A DNA stretch of 64,000 nt from Pseudomonas fluorescens (GCF_004683905.1 NZ_CP038438.1:4588001-4652000); one strand, 5' to 3'; shown: positions 33,688 to 42,113, numbered from the stretch's first letter. The notes: generated from the letters alone by a model not told the origin. Translations and numbers: made by a program.

Positions 33688-35510
33688 TTAAGCGTCTCCA
33701 GGGCAGAAGTGAAGGCGCTGGCGCCCTGCTCCGCCGAGCTGAAGGCCAAACGCATGAAGCCAAACAGTTCGCGACCGCTGCCGATGTTGTTGCCCAACAG
33801 GCCTTTGGCAGGTTCGCGCGCTGCAAATTCGGCGGCGTCGACCTTGAGTTCCAAAGTGCCTTTGACGCCATCGACGCGGATGATATCGCCCTCTTGCACC
33901 CGCGCCAAAGCACCACCGACATAAGCTTCAGGACTGACGTGAATCGCCGCCGGGATTTTCCCCGACGCGCCGGACATGCGCCCGTCGGTGACCAGCGCGA
34001 CTTTGAAGCCGCGATCCTGCAGCACGCCGAGGAACGGCGTCATCTTGTGCAGCTCGGGCATGCCATTGGAGCGCGGGCCCTGGAAGCGCATCACCGCGAC
34101 AAAATCCTTCTCCAGCAGACCGGCCTTGAACGCATCGGCCAGATCCTGCTGATCCTGGAACACCATGGCCGGTGCTTCGACGATCTGGTTTTCCAATGCC
34201 ACCGCAGAAACCTTCATCACACCGCGACCGAGGTTGCCTTCCATCACCCGCAAGCCACCCTCGGCGGAGAATGCACGGGCGACCGGGCGCAGGATGTTTT
34301 CGTCGAGGCTTTCGATCGGGCCTTCGCGCCACACCAGTTCACCGTTATCGAGGAACGGCTCTTTGGTGTAGCGGCTCAGACCGTGGCCAAGCACGGTGTT
34401 GACGTCTTCGTGCAGCAGGCCGGCTTCGAGCAGTTCGCGGATCAGGAACGACATACCGCCAGCGGCCTGGAAGTGGTTGATGTCGGCTTTACCGTTCGGG
34501 TAGACGTGGCTCAGGGTCGGCACGACTTCGGAGAGGTCGGCCATATCCTGCCAGGTCAGCTGGATGCCAGCGGCCATGGCGATCGCCGGCATGTGCAGAG
34601 TGTGGTTGGTCGAGCCGCCGGTGGCGTGCAGCGCGACGATCGAGTTGACCAGCGCTTTCTCGTCGACGATTTCGCCGATCGGCATGAAGTTGCCATTCTG
34701 CTTGGTCAGGCGCGTGACCTGATGCGCGGCTTCGCGGGTCAGGGCATCACGCAGCGGGGTGTTCGGGTTGACGAACGAGGCGCCCGGCAAGTGCAGGCCC
34801 ATGACTTCCATCAGCAATTGGTTGGTGTTGGCGGTGCCGTAGAAGGTGCAGGTACCCGGGCTGTGGTAGGACTTCATCTCCGATTCCAGCAGCTCTTCGC
34901 GGGTCGCCTTGCCTTCGGCGTACTTCTGCCGCACGTCGGCTTTTTCCTTGTTGGAAATCCCCGAGACCATCGGCCCGCCCGGGACGAAGATCGTCGGCAG
35001 ATGGCCGAAGCGCAGCGAACCCATCATCAGCCCCGGCACGATCTTGTCGCAGATGCCGAGCATCAGCGCGCCGTCGAACATGTTGTGCGACAGCGCCACC
35101 GCCGTGGACATGGCGATCACTTCGCGGCTCGGCAGGCTCAGCTCCATGCCCGGCTCGCCCTGGGTCACGCCATCACACATCGCCGGCGTACCGCCGGCGA
35201 ACTGGCCGACCGAGCCGATTTCGCGTAGGGCGTTTTTGATCTGCTGGGGAAAGACTTCGTACGGCTGGTGCGCCGAGAGCATGTCGTTATACGAAGAAAC
35301 AATGGCGATGTTCGCCGAGTTCATCATCCGCAAGCTGTGCTTGTCTTCGCTGCCGCACCCGGCCACGCCGTGGGCGAAGTTGGCGCATTGCAGCTTGCCG
35401 CGCATCGGCCCGTCGGTAGCGGCACCGCGAATCAGTGCAAGGTAAGCCTGACGCGTGGCGCGGCTGCGGGCGATAAGCCGTTCGGTGACCTCAAGGACGC
35501 GGGGATGCAT
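33684..35510 (-). CDS. edd: 6-phosphogluconate dehydratase
   Basis: A 608-residue iron-sulfur dehydratase of the IlvD/Edd family, converting 6-phosphogluconate to KDPG. Cys ligands are seen in HGVAGCGSEDKH, MLGICDKIVPG (about residues 150-160) and SPGTCTFYGTANTNQ (about 219-233). Also present are ATGGSTNHTLHMPA and TDGRMSGASGKIPAA. It leads edd-glk with gltR-gltS downstream, and is divergent from gapA across 220 bp that carry HexR-type sites. Together with Eda it forms the Entner-Doudoroff pathway. Confidence 0.96.
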   Translation of the reverse strand: MHPRVLEVTERLIARSRATRQAYLALIRGAATDGPMRGKLQCANFAHGVAGCGSEDKHSLRMMNSANIAIVSSYNDMLSAHQPYEVFPQQIKNALREIGSVGQFAGGTPAMCDGVTQGEPGMELSLPSREVIAMSTAVALSHNMFDGALMLGICDKIVPGLMMGSLRFGHLPTIFVPGGPMVSGISNKEKADVRQKYAEGKATREELLESEMKSYHSPGTCTFYGTANTNQLLMEVMGLHLPGASFVNPNTPLRDALTREAAHQVTRLTKQNGNFMPIGEIVDEKALVNSIVALHATGGSTNHTLHMPAIAMAAGIQLTWQDMADLSEVVPTLSHVYPNGKADINHFQAAGGMSFLIRELLEAGLLHEDVNTVLGHGLSRYTKEPFLDNGELVWREGPIESLDENILRPVARAFSAEGGLRVMEGNLGRGVMKVSAVALENQIVEAPAMVFQDQQDLADAFKAGLLEKDFVAVMRFQGPRSNGMPELHKMTPFLGVLQDRGFKVALVTDGRMSGASGKIPAAIHVSPEAYVGGALARVQEGDIIRVDGVKGTLELKVDAAEFAAREPAKGLLGNNIGSGRELFGFMRLAFSSAEQGASAFTSALETLN

Positions 35511-35569
35511 GTGTAGAACTCCAGGCTAACGGATGTGGCGACCTGATTGTCTATGCTGATCAAACGCCG

Positions 35570-35587
35570 TTGTTGTTGGAATGACAG
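35570..35587. promoter_or_regulatory. edd-proximal HexR-like site with CA motif
   Basis: TTGTTGGAATGACAG (35573-35587) fits TTGT-N7-ACAA with one mismatch. On the minus strand the ATTCCAACAACAA 13-mer (35570-35582) overlaps it. It is about 60 bp upstream of edd, in promoter position. Confidence 0.5.
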
Positions 35588-35630
35588 ACGGCTTTTTTGA
35601 CCATTCGGACCAGTTGATTCAGGTCACTCG

Positions 35631-35645
35631 TTGTAGATAAAACAA
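35631..35645. promoter_or_regulatory. HexR operator in the edd/gapA gap
   Basis: TTGTAGATAAAACAA matches TTGT-N7-ACAA exactly. It is central in the divergent edd/gapA promoter region. Confidence 0.6.
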
Positions 35646-35692
35646 AATATTGCCACTAAAAAGGCTTGTTTTCTATTTTTATGCGAATAATC

Positions 35693-35710
35693 TTGTAATT
35701 CCAACAACAA
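35693..35710 (+). promoter_or_regulatory. gapA-proximal HexR operator fused to a CA motif
   Basis: TTGTAATTCCAACAA (35693-35707) matches TTGT-N7-ACAA exactly. Its right half runs into AACAACAA (35703-35710), an AAYAAYAA Crc/Hfq motif 20 bp before the gapA ATG. Confidence 0.6.
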
Positions 35711-35730
35711 AACGACGGCGGCGCTGTTCA

Positions 35731-36732
35731 ATGACTCTTCGAATCGCAATCAATGGTTTTGGCCGCATCGGCCGTAATGTCCTGCGCGCACTGTATACCC
35801 AAGGCTATCGACAGGATTTGCAGATCGTCGCCATCAACGATCTGGGCGACAGCGCCATCAATGCCCATCTGCTCAAATATGACACCGTTCACGGCACATT
35901 CGACGCTGAAGTGGCCCATGACAATGAGAGCCTTACGGTCAATGGCGACCGCATTTCGGTCAGCGCGATTCGCAACCCGGCCGACCTGCCGTGGGCCGCG
36001 GAAAAAATTGATGTGGTGTTCGAATGCACCGGTCTGTTCACCGACCGCGCCAAAGCGGCTGCGCATCTTACTGCCGGCGCGCGCAAAGTCATCATCTCGG
36101 CCCCGGCCAAAGGCGCCGACGCTACGGTGGTTTATGGTGTGAACCACGACATTCTGCGCCAGTCGCACCAGATCATCTCCAACGCTTCGTGCACCACCAA
36201 CTGCCTGGCGCCAGTGGCGCAGGTGCTGCACCGCGAGCTGGGGATCGAAAGCGGCCTGATGACCACGATTCATGCCTACACCAACGACCAGAACCTGACC
36301 GACGTTTACCACACCGACCCGTACCGCGCGCGTTCGGCCACGCAGAACATGATCCCGAGCAAGACCGGCGCCGCTGAAGCGGTAGGCCTGGTGCTGCCGG
36401 AACTGGCGGGCAAACTGACCGGCATGGCGGTGCGCGTGCCGGTGATCAATGTGTCGCTGGTGGACCTGACCGTGCAGTTGAAGAAGGAAGCCACGGCCGA
36501 CGAGGTCAACGCGCTGATGAAAGCCGCCAGCCAGCATTCGAAAATTTTGGGTTACAACACGTTGCCGCTGGTTTCCAGCGACTTCAACCACAACCCGCTG
36601 TCGTCGATCTTCGACGCCAATCACACCAAAGCCAGCGGCAAACTGCTGAAGGTGCTGGCCTGGTACGACAACGAATGGGGCTTTTCCAACCGCATGCTGG
36701 ATAACTGCCTGGCGCTCTGCAACGCGGAATAA
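35731..36732 (+). CDS. gapA: Type I glyceraldehyde-3-phosphate dehydrogenase
   Basis: A 333-residue enzyme with NAD-binding INGFGRIGRNVLRAL (about residues 7-21), the active-site SNASCTTNCLAPV with catalytic Cys near 154, the catalytic His in TIHAYTNDQNL, and WYDNEWGFSNRM near the end. It oxidises the glyceraldehyde-3-phosphate released by Eda. It is divergent from edd, and HexR-type sites lie in the shared gap, so co-regulation is likely. The real start is the ATG at 35731; the frame upstream lacks family similarity. No good Shine-Dalgarno is seen, and a CA motif lies 20 bp upstream. Confidence 0.95.
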   Translation: MTLRIAINGFGRIGRNVLRALYTQGYRQDLQIVAINDLGDSAINAHLLKYDTVHGTFDAEVAHDNESLTVNGDRISVSAIRNPADLPWAAEKIDVVFECTGLFTDRAKAAAHLTAGARKVIISAPAKGADATVVYGVNHDILRQSHQIISNASCTTNCLAPVAQVLHRELGIESGLMTTIHAYTNDQNLTDVYHTDPYRARSATQNMIPSKTGAAEAVGLVLPELAGKLTGMAVRVPVINVSLVDLTVQLKKEATADEVNALMKAASQHSKILGYNTLPLVSSDFNHNPLSSIFDANHTKASGKLLKVLAWYDNEWGFSNRMLDNCLALCNAE

Positions 36733-36743
36733 TCCCCTCCTCC

Positions 36744-36837
36744 CATGTGGGAGCGGGCTTGCTCGCGAAGGCGTCGTGTCAGGCAATTGATGTATCGACT
36801 GACTCACCGCATTCGCGAGCAAGCCCGCTCCCACAGG
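36744..36837. repeat. REP pair (family 1) after gapA
   Basis: Inverted REP cores spaced by about 45 bp. A perfect 9-bp palindrome, TTGATTTCA-GTC-TGAAATCAA, follows at 36841-36861; it has no T tail. Confidence 0.9.
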
Positions 36838-36864
36838 TTTTTGATTTCAGTCTGAAATCAACAC

Positions 36865-36899
36865 TTGACCACTCGAGTGGATGATAAGCATTATCATTC
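36865..36899 (+). promoter_or_regulatory. Fur-box promoter of the heme ECF sigma gene
   Basis: TTGACC (36865) and CATTAT (36889) form a -35/-10-like pair 18 bp apart. GATAAGCATTATCATTC (36883-36899) matches the GATAAT-N-ATTATC Fur core and covers the -10. The CCACTCGAGTGG palindrome (36869-36880) lies between. Iron-dependent repression is expected. Confidence 0.65.
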
Positions 36900-36923
36900 G
36901 CTCGAAATGGATCAGGTTTCCCC

Positions 36924-37442
36924 GTGAGTCAATCGCGCTTCAATCATGTCTTTCTCTCTCAGCGCACGTCCCTGCTGCGCACGATCGAGCGCATGGTCAA
37001 CAACCACAGCACCGCCGAAGACCTGTTGCAGGAAACCTACCTGCGCGTGACGCGGGCGTTGAGCGAGCGCGCCATCGATCACCTTGAACCCTTCGTGTTC
37101 CAGACCGCGCGCAATCTGGCGCTGGATCACCTGCGTGCGCGCAAGATCCATTCGCGGACCATGGTCGATGACGTTCCGCAGGACGTGGTGCACAGCGTCG
37201 CCGCCCCCGCCAGCAGCGCCGAAGACGCCGCCCACGCCGAACAATTGCTGGAGCGCCTGAACGTGAGCCTCAGTCAACTCAGCCCCCGCCAGCAGCAGAT
37301 TTTCATCCTCAGCCGCCTGCACGGGCACAGCTACCAGGAAATCGCCGACGAGTTGAATGTGTCCCTCAGCACCGTGCAGAAGGAACTCAAGCTGATCATG
37401 TCGATCTGCATCGGTGTCGCCGAGCGCTTGAATGGCGACTGA
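36924..37442 (+). CDS. ECF sigma factor of a heme uptake system (FecI/HxuI-like)
   Basis: A 172-residue iron-starvation sigma factor starting with GTG. Region 2 is at about 8-75 (LRTIERMVNNHSTAEDLLQE) and region 4 at about 115-165 (LSPRQQQIFILSRLHGHSYQ and IADELNVSLSTVQKEL). It is followed by a FecR-type anti-sigma gene and a heme-type TonB receptor, the order of the P. aeruginosa hxuI-hxuR-hxuA system. A Fur-type box covers its promoter. It probably recognises the CGTCTCGTTAT promoter motif found before the receptor and heme oxygenase genes. Confidence 0.88.
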   Translation: MSQSRFNHVFLSQRTSLLRTIERMVNNHSTAEDLLQETYLRVTRALSERAIDHLEPFVFQTARNLALDHLRARKIHSRTMVDDVPQDVVHSVAAPASSAEDAAHAEQLLERLNVSLSQLSPRQQQIFILSRLHGHSYQEIADELNVSLSTVQKELKLIMSICIGVAERLNGD

Positions 37443-37566
37443 GGCCAAAGGCGTTTGCTGTCATCCACAGGATCGACTGCACTGATCATTGGGCTTTGTT
37501 ACCCTTGGCCGACTTTTACGCTTCACTTAAAAAACAGCCGTGCACAGACACTGCCGAGGAAACACC

Positions 37567-38532
37567 GTGACGGACACCCACCGCTCGCCTTCGCCCGCAA
37601 CGGCGCAGGACGCCGCCCGTGCAATGGACCAGGCTCTGGACTGGCTCATCGTGCTCGGCAGTGCGGACGAAGAGCAGACCCGGCAATTTCACGCATGGCT
37701 GGCGGCCGATCCGTTGAATGCCGAGGCGTTCGCCAAGGCTCAGGCGATCTGGGACGGGCCGCAAGTCGCCCTATGCGCGCAAAGCCTCGCGGCCAAACCG
37801 GCGAAAGTCACCGTCCTCAAGCGGTTGCGTCCGCACTGGAAACCGTTGGCCACCGCTGCGGTGCTGATTCTGGGCCTGTTCAGTTTCAGCAATCTGCCGA
37901 TGCGCCTGCAGGCCGATCACCTGACCGTGGTCGGCGAGCGTCAGCGCCTGCAACTGGAGGATGGCTCCAAAGTGTTGCTCAACACCAACTCGGCATTCTC
38001 CAGCACCATCAATGACCGGCAGCGCGTGGCGCGGCTGTATCAGGGCGAAGCGTTTTTCGAAGTGGCTGCCAACCGTGGCCAGCCGCTGCAAATCGATGCC
38101 GGCCCGGTGCAGGCCAGCGTGCGCGACACCGCGTTCGCCGTGCGCTATCTGGACGGCGTCGCGCAGGTCAATGTGCAACGCGGTGATGTCGATCTGCGCG
38201 CCACGCACAACGACGCACGAGTGCGTTTGAGCGCCGGCGAAAGCATTCGCATCGGCCCCAACGGTTTCGATCGTCCGGCCAAGCTCGATGCCGCCACCGA
38301 TCTGGCCTGGGTTCAGGGCCGACTGGTGTTCGAGAACTGCCCGTTGAATCAGGTACTGGCCGAATTGCGCCGCTACTACCCGGGCTGGATCATCAACACC
38401 AACGAGCAGTTGGCCGACGTCAACGTCACCGGCAACTACCGCCTCGACCAGCCGCTGGACGTGGTGCGCTCCCTCGCCCACATCACCTCGGCGCGCCTGC
38501 AGGAATTCCCCGCGCTGGTGATCCTGAACTAA
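37567..38532 (+). CDS. FecR-family transmembrane anti-sigma regulator (HxuR-like)
   Basis: A 321-residue inner-membrane protein. It has a cytosolic N-terminal domain (about 18-90; the family motif QALDWLIVLGSADEEQTRQF and FHAWLAADPLNAEAF), one membrane helix at about 93-110 (ATAAVLILGLFSF) and a periplasmic FecR domain that senses the receptor. It inhibits or licenses the upstream sigma factor depending on heme occupancy. It starts at GTG 37567 with GAGGAAACACC upstream; the gap to the sigma gene is 124 bp. Confidence 0.88.
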   Translation: MTDTHRSPSPATAQDAARAMDQALDWLIVLGSADEEQTRQFHAWLAADPLNAEAFAKAQAIWDGPQVALCAQSLAAKPAKVTVLKRLRPHWKPLATAAVLILGLFSFSNLPMRLQADHLTVVGERQRLQLEDGSKVLLNTNSAFSSTINDRQRVARLYQGEAFFEVAANRGQPLQIDAGPVQASVRDTAFAVRYLDGVAQVNVQRGDVDLRATHNDARVRLSAGESIRIGPNGFDRPAKLDAATDLAWVQGRLVFENCPLNQVLAELRRYYPGWIINTNEQLADVNVTGNYRLDQPLDVVRSLAHITSARLQEFPALVILN

Positions 38533-38544
38533 ATGAGAATTATT

Positions 38545-38579
38545 TTTACTCGATAGCCAAAGCCCGTTCGTCTCGTTAT
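38545..38579 (+). promoter_or_regulatory. ECF-sigma-type promoter of the heme receptor gene
   Basis: TTTAC-N19-CGTCTCGTTAT. The 18-mer GCCCGTTCGTCTCGTTAT (38562-38579) is repeated exactly before the heme oxygenase gene with the same TTTAC spacing. CGTCT near the -10 is typical of iron-starvation sigma promoters. Confidence 0.65.
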
Positions 38580-38654
38580 AGCCAATGCAATTGATTCGCA
38601 TCTTCGGAGGCGGATCAGCACCTATAAAGATTCGTGCGACACGGAGCGCTATCG

Positions 38655-41240
38655 ATGTCCTCTCGCCTTACCCGCCAGACTGCTTCCCCTTCCCGCGTAT
38701 TGTCGCTGCTGACGGCCGCCATCCTCATGGCCGGCACCGCACCGCTGATGGCTGCCAGCGAACAGCCGGCGCGCAACATGGGTGATTATTCGTTCTCCAT
38801 CGGCCAGCAACCGCTGGTGTCGGCGCTCAATGCCTTCACCAGTGTGACCGGCTGGCAGGTCGGCTTGCCGGCAGAACTGGGTCAAGGCGTGTCGTCGCCG
38901 GGCGTGCGCGGTTCGCTGCCGCCGGAAAAAGCCCTGGAGCGCCTGTTGGTGGGGACCAACCTGAGCTTCCGCAAGCTGAGCAACAACAACGTGGTGCTGG
39001 AGAAGCGCAGCTCCAGCGGCGCACTCAATCTGGATCAGGTGACCATCAGCGCCACCCGCCAGGAACAGTCGGTCAATAGCGTGCCGGCCACCGTCACCGT
39101 GCAGACCCGCCAGGATCTGGATCGCAACAACGTCAACACCATCAAGGATCTGGTGCGCTACGAGCCGGGCGTGTCCGTCGGCGGCGCCGGCCAGCGTGGC
39201 GGTATCAGCGGCTATAACATCCGCGGCATCGACGGCGACCGCATCCTGACGCAGGTTGACGGCGTCGAAGTGCCGGACGGTTTCTTCAATGGCCCGTACG
39301 CCAAGACCCAGCGCAATTACGTCGACCCGGAAATCGTCAAACGCGTGGAAATCCTCCGTGGCCCGGCCTCGGTGCTGTACGGCAGCAACGCCATTGGCGG
39401 CGCCGTCAGCTACTACACCCTCGACCCGGACGACATCATCAAGCCCGGCAAAGACGTCGGCGCTCGCTTCAAAACCGGTTACAGCTCCGCCGATGAGAGC
39501 TGGCTGAAATCCGCCACCGTCGCCGGGCGTGCCGAGCAGTTCGACGGCTTGCTGCACTTCAGCCAGCGCGACGGTCACGAAACCGATTCCTACGGCAGCA
39601 ACAACGGCACGGGCCTGGCGCGCACCGCTGCCAACCCGGAAGACGTCAAGGCCACCAACGTCCTGGCGAAGATCGGCTGGAACTACAACGAAGATTCCCG
39701 TCTGGGCCTGACCTACGAGAAGTACAAGGACGATCGCGACACCGATCAGAAAAGTGCCTACGGCGGCCCGTACTTCAACGGCGCGCCGACCATCCCCAAC
39801 AGCATGCTGCCCGGCGGCATGTACCAGTGGCGCACCGGCAATGACACCATCACCCGCGAGCGTTTCGGCCTCGAGCACAGCTTTGCCCTCGACAGCCTGC
39901 TGGCCGATAACGTGAAGTGGAGCCTCAATCACCAGATCGCCAAAACCGATCAGAGCACCGAAGAGTTCTACTATCCGATGACCCGTAAAGTGCTGCGCAC
40001 CCGCGACACGGTCTACGAGGAAAAACAGTGGGTATTCGATGCGCAACTGGACAAGGCCTTCGCCATCGGTGACACCGATCACGTGCTGACCTACGGCACC
40101 ACGATCAAGCAACAGAAGGTCACCGGCTCGCGCAGCGGCGACGGCAAGTGCCTCGCGGTCGGCCGTGGCTGCACCGCCATCGGCGCCACCAGCGCGGCGG
40201 ATGTGCTGAAAAAATCCAGCGACTTCCCGGACCCGACCATCAACACCTACAGCTTGTTCGCTCAGGATCAGATCAGCTGGAACCAGTGGACCTTCCTGCC
40301 GGGCCTGCGCTACGACCACACCCAGCTAAAGCCGCACATCACCCAGGAATTCCTCAACACCGTGGCCGCCGACGGCAACGGCACGGTCAGCGACGCGAAC
40401 AAGAGCTGGCACAAAGTCTCGCCCAAATTCGGCCTGACCTACGCCCTGACCGACAATTACACCTGGTACGGCCAGTACGCCGAAGGTTTCCGCACGCCGA
40501 CCGCGAAAGCGCTGTACGGACGCTTTGAAAACAGCACCACCGGCTACAACGTGGCGCCCAACCCGAACCTGGAACCGGAGAAAAGCAAAAGCTATGAAAC
40601 CGGTCTGCGCGGCAACTTCGAACAAGGCTCGTTCGACGTGGCGGTGTTCTATAACAAGTACCGCGATTTCATCAACGAAGACGCCGTCACCCCCGGCTAC
40701 GACGAGCTGACCTTCCAGTCGAGCAACATCAAGCACGCGACCATCAAGGGCGCCGAAGTCAAAGGTCGTCTGAACCTCGATGCGTTCGGTGCGCCGCAAG
40801 GCCTCTACACCCAGGGCTCGATCGCTTACGCCTACGGTCGCAACAACGACAACGGCGAACCGCTCAACAGCGTCAATCCGCTGACCGGCGTGTTCGGCCT
40901 GGGTTACGACCAGGACAACTACGGCGGCCTGCTGAGCTGGACCGTGGTGAAGAAAAAGGATCGCGTCGACGACAGCAACTTCAAGTCGCCGGATGGCGTC
41001 AGCAGCCAGTTCAAGACCCCGGGCTTCGGCATTCTCGATCTGGCCGGCTACTACAAAGTCACCGACGACGTCACCGTCAGCGGCGGCATCTACAACCTGA
41101 CCGACAAGAAATACTGGCTGTGGGATGACGTGCGCGGTTACGACAGCGTCGGCGAAGCCTCGGTGACGCAACCGGCCAACCTCGATCGTCTGACCCAACC
41201 GGGCCGCAACTTCGCGATCAATCTGGTCTGGGACATCTGA
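38655..41240 (+). CDS. TonB-dependent heme/hemoglobin receptor with signalling domain
   Basis: An 861-residue outer-membrane receptor. Residues 1-33 are a signal peptide, and an STN signalling domain follows (about 50-112; FSIGQQPLVSALNAFTSVTG). The TonB-box region is near LDQVTISATRQEQ (about 126-138), then the plug domain (RYEPGVSVGGAGQRGGISGY, about 172-191) and a 22-strand barrel with C-terminal WDI. The hemoglobin/transferrin/lactoferrin receptor style and the downstream heme oxygenase suggest heme. The STN domain signals to the FecR/sigma pair. ATG 38655 follows ACGGAG; ATG 38634 is less likely. Confidence 0.87.
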   Translation: MSSRLTRQTASPSRVLSLLTAAILMAGTAPLMAASEQPARNMGDYSFSIGQQPLVSALNAFTSVTGWQVGLPAELGQGVSSPGVRGSLPPEKALERLLVGTNLSFRKLSNNNVVLEKRSSSGALNLDQVTISATRQEQSVNSVPATVTVQTRQDLDRNNVNTIKDLVRYEPGVSVGGAGQRGGISGYNIRGIDGDRILTQVDGVEVPDGFFNGPYAKTQRNYVDPEIVKRVEILRGPASVLYGSNAIGGAVSYYTLDPDDIIKPGKDVGARFKTGYSSADESWLKSATVAGRAEQFDGLLHFSQRDGHETDSYGSNNGTGLARTAANPEDVKATNVLAKIGWNYNEDSRLGLTYEKYKDDRDTDQKSAYGGPYFNGAPTIPNSMLPGGMYQWRTGNDTITRERFGLEHSFALDSLLADNVKWSLNHQIAKTDQSTEEFYYPMTRKVLRTRDTVYEEKQWVFDAQLDKAFAIGDTDHVLTYGTTIKQQKVTGSRSGDGKCLAVGRGCTAIGATSAADVLKKSSDFPDPTINTYSLFAQDQISWNQWTFLPGLRYDHTQLKPHITQEFLNTVAADGNGTVSDANKSWHKVSPKFGLTYALTDNYTWYGQYAEGFRTPTAKALYGRFENSTTGYNVAPNPNLEPEKSKSYETGLRGNFEQGSFDVAVFYNKYRDFINEDAVTPGYDELTFQSSNIKHATIKGAEVKGRLNLDAFGAPQGLYTQGSIAYAYGRNNDNGEPLNSVNPLTGVFGLGYDQDNYGGLLSWTVVKKKDRVDDSNFKSPDGVSSQFKTPGFGILDLAGYYKVTDDVTVSGGIYNLTDKKYWLWDDVRGYDSVGEASVTQPANLDRLTQPGRNFAINLVWDI

Positions 41241-41248
41241 TCCGGACG

Positions 41249-41292
41249 GCCCTGCGACGCACATTGTTCAGCGCGTCGCAGGGCTTTTTTTT
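41249..41292 (+). terminator. Rho-independent terminator of the heme receptor gene
   Basis: GCCCTGCGACGC/GCGTCGCAGGGC (41249-41284) is a perfect 12-bp stem followed by TTTTTTTT. The T tract also supplies the TTTAC part of the next promoter. Confidence 0.92.
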
Positions 41293-41324
41293 ACGGTTTG
41301 GCACCTGCCCGTTCGTCTCGTTAT
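41290..41324 (+). promoter_or_regulatory. ECF-sigma-type promoter of the heme oxygenase gene
   Basis: TTTAC-N19-CGTCTCGTTAT, the same as the element before the receptor; the 18-mer GCCCGTTCGTCTCGTTAT is at 41307-41324. The start of the element overlaps the terminator tail of the receptor gene. Confidence 0.65.
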
Positions 41325-41352
41325 CAAGCGCCTCTTTTATCAAGGACACCCC

Positions 41353-41949
41353 ATGACCACATCGGAAAAAGCCCTGCGTTCACAACGCCTGAACCAGATC
41401 ACCCACGAGCCGCACAGCAAGCTCGACGCCCTGGTCAAGGCCCACGCGCCGTTCGAGACCCGCGCCAACTTCGCGCGTTTCGTGGTCGCGCAGTACCTGT
41501 TCCAGTCGGAACTGGTCGATCTCTATAACAATGCCGAACTGACTGCCATCGTCCCGGATCTGCCGGCCCGTTGCCGCGCGGATGCGGCCAAGGCTGACCT
41601 GGCGGATCTCGACACCGACATCCCGGCACCGGTGGCCGGTGCGCTGAAAAACCCGAGCAAGGCCCGTGCATTGGGCTGGATTTTCGTCTCCGAAGGTTCG
41701 AAGCTCGGCGCTGCGTTCCTGATCAAACGTGCGGTGGCGCTGGAGCTGAGCGAAACCTTTGGTGCCCGTCACCTGGGTGAACCGGAAGGCGGCCGTGCCG
41801 AAGGCTGGAAAAGCTTCGTGCGCACCCTCGATTCCCTGCCGTTCACCGCCGAAGAGGAAGCCGAAGTCGAGCAAGGCGCAATCGACGCGTTCAACCGCTT
41901 CACCGTGCTGCTGGAACAGGCTTACGCCACAGAAGCCGAACCGGCCTGA
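41353..41949 (+). CDS. Biliverdin-producing heme oxygenase
   Basis: A 198-residue, all-helical heme oxygenase of the HemO/PigA class that opens heme and releases iron in the cytosol. RLNQITHEPHSKLDALV carries the probable proximal His21. ALGWIFVSEGSKLGAAFLIK (about residues 105-124) is the distal-helix motif with the flexible Gly residues. It lies downstream of the receptor with its own copy of the ECF-type promoter, so uptake and degradation should be induced together. The ATG follows AAGGACACCCC. Confidence 0.92.
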   Translation: MTTSEKALRSQRLNQITHEPHSKLDALVKAHAPFETRANFARFVVAQYLFQSELVDLYNNAELTAIVPDLPARCRADAAKADLADLDTDIPAPVAGALKNPSKARALGWIFVSEGSKLGAAFLIKRAVALELSETFGARHLGEPEGGRAEGWKSFVRTLDSLPFTAEEEAEVEQGAIDAFNRFTVLLEQAYATEAEPA

Positions 41950-41965
41950 CACAACACAAATCCCT

Positions 41966-42058
41966 ACTGTGGGAGCGGGCTTGCTCGCGAAAGCGCTGTG
42001 TCAGCCACCTCATATGTCACTGACACACCGCTTTCGCGAGCAAGCCCGCTCCCACATG
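41966..42058. repeat. REP pair (family 1)
   Basis: Inverted REP cores spaced by about 45 bp, between the heme oxygenase and ybaN-like genes. Confidence 0.9.
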
Positions 42059-42113
42059 GGAACAGCGCGAGCCTGTAGAATCCCCGATTCGTCTCACTGT
42101 ACTCCCCGAGCCC

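Noticed and set aside
36841..36861. TTGATTTCA/TGAAATCAA as the gapA terminator
   Set aside because: AT-rich stem without a T tail on the plus strand, and the REP pair precedes it.
42087..42097. ATTCGTCTCAC before the ybaN-like gene as a third copy of the heme ECF promoter
   Set aside because: It shares only the short CGTCTC core, lacks GTTAT and has no TTTAC at 19 bp.
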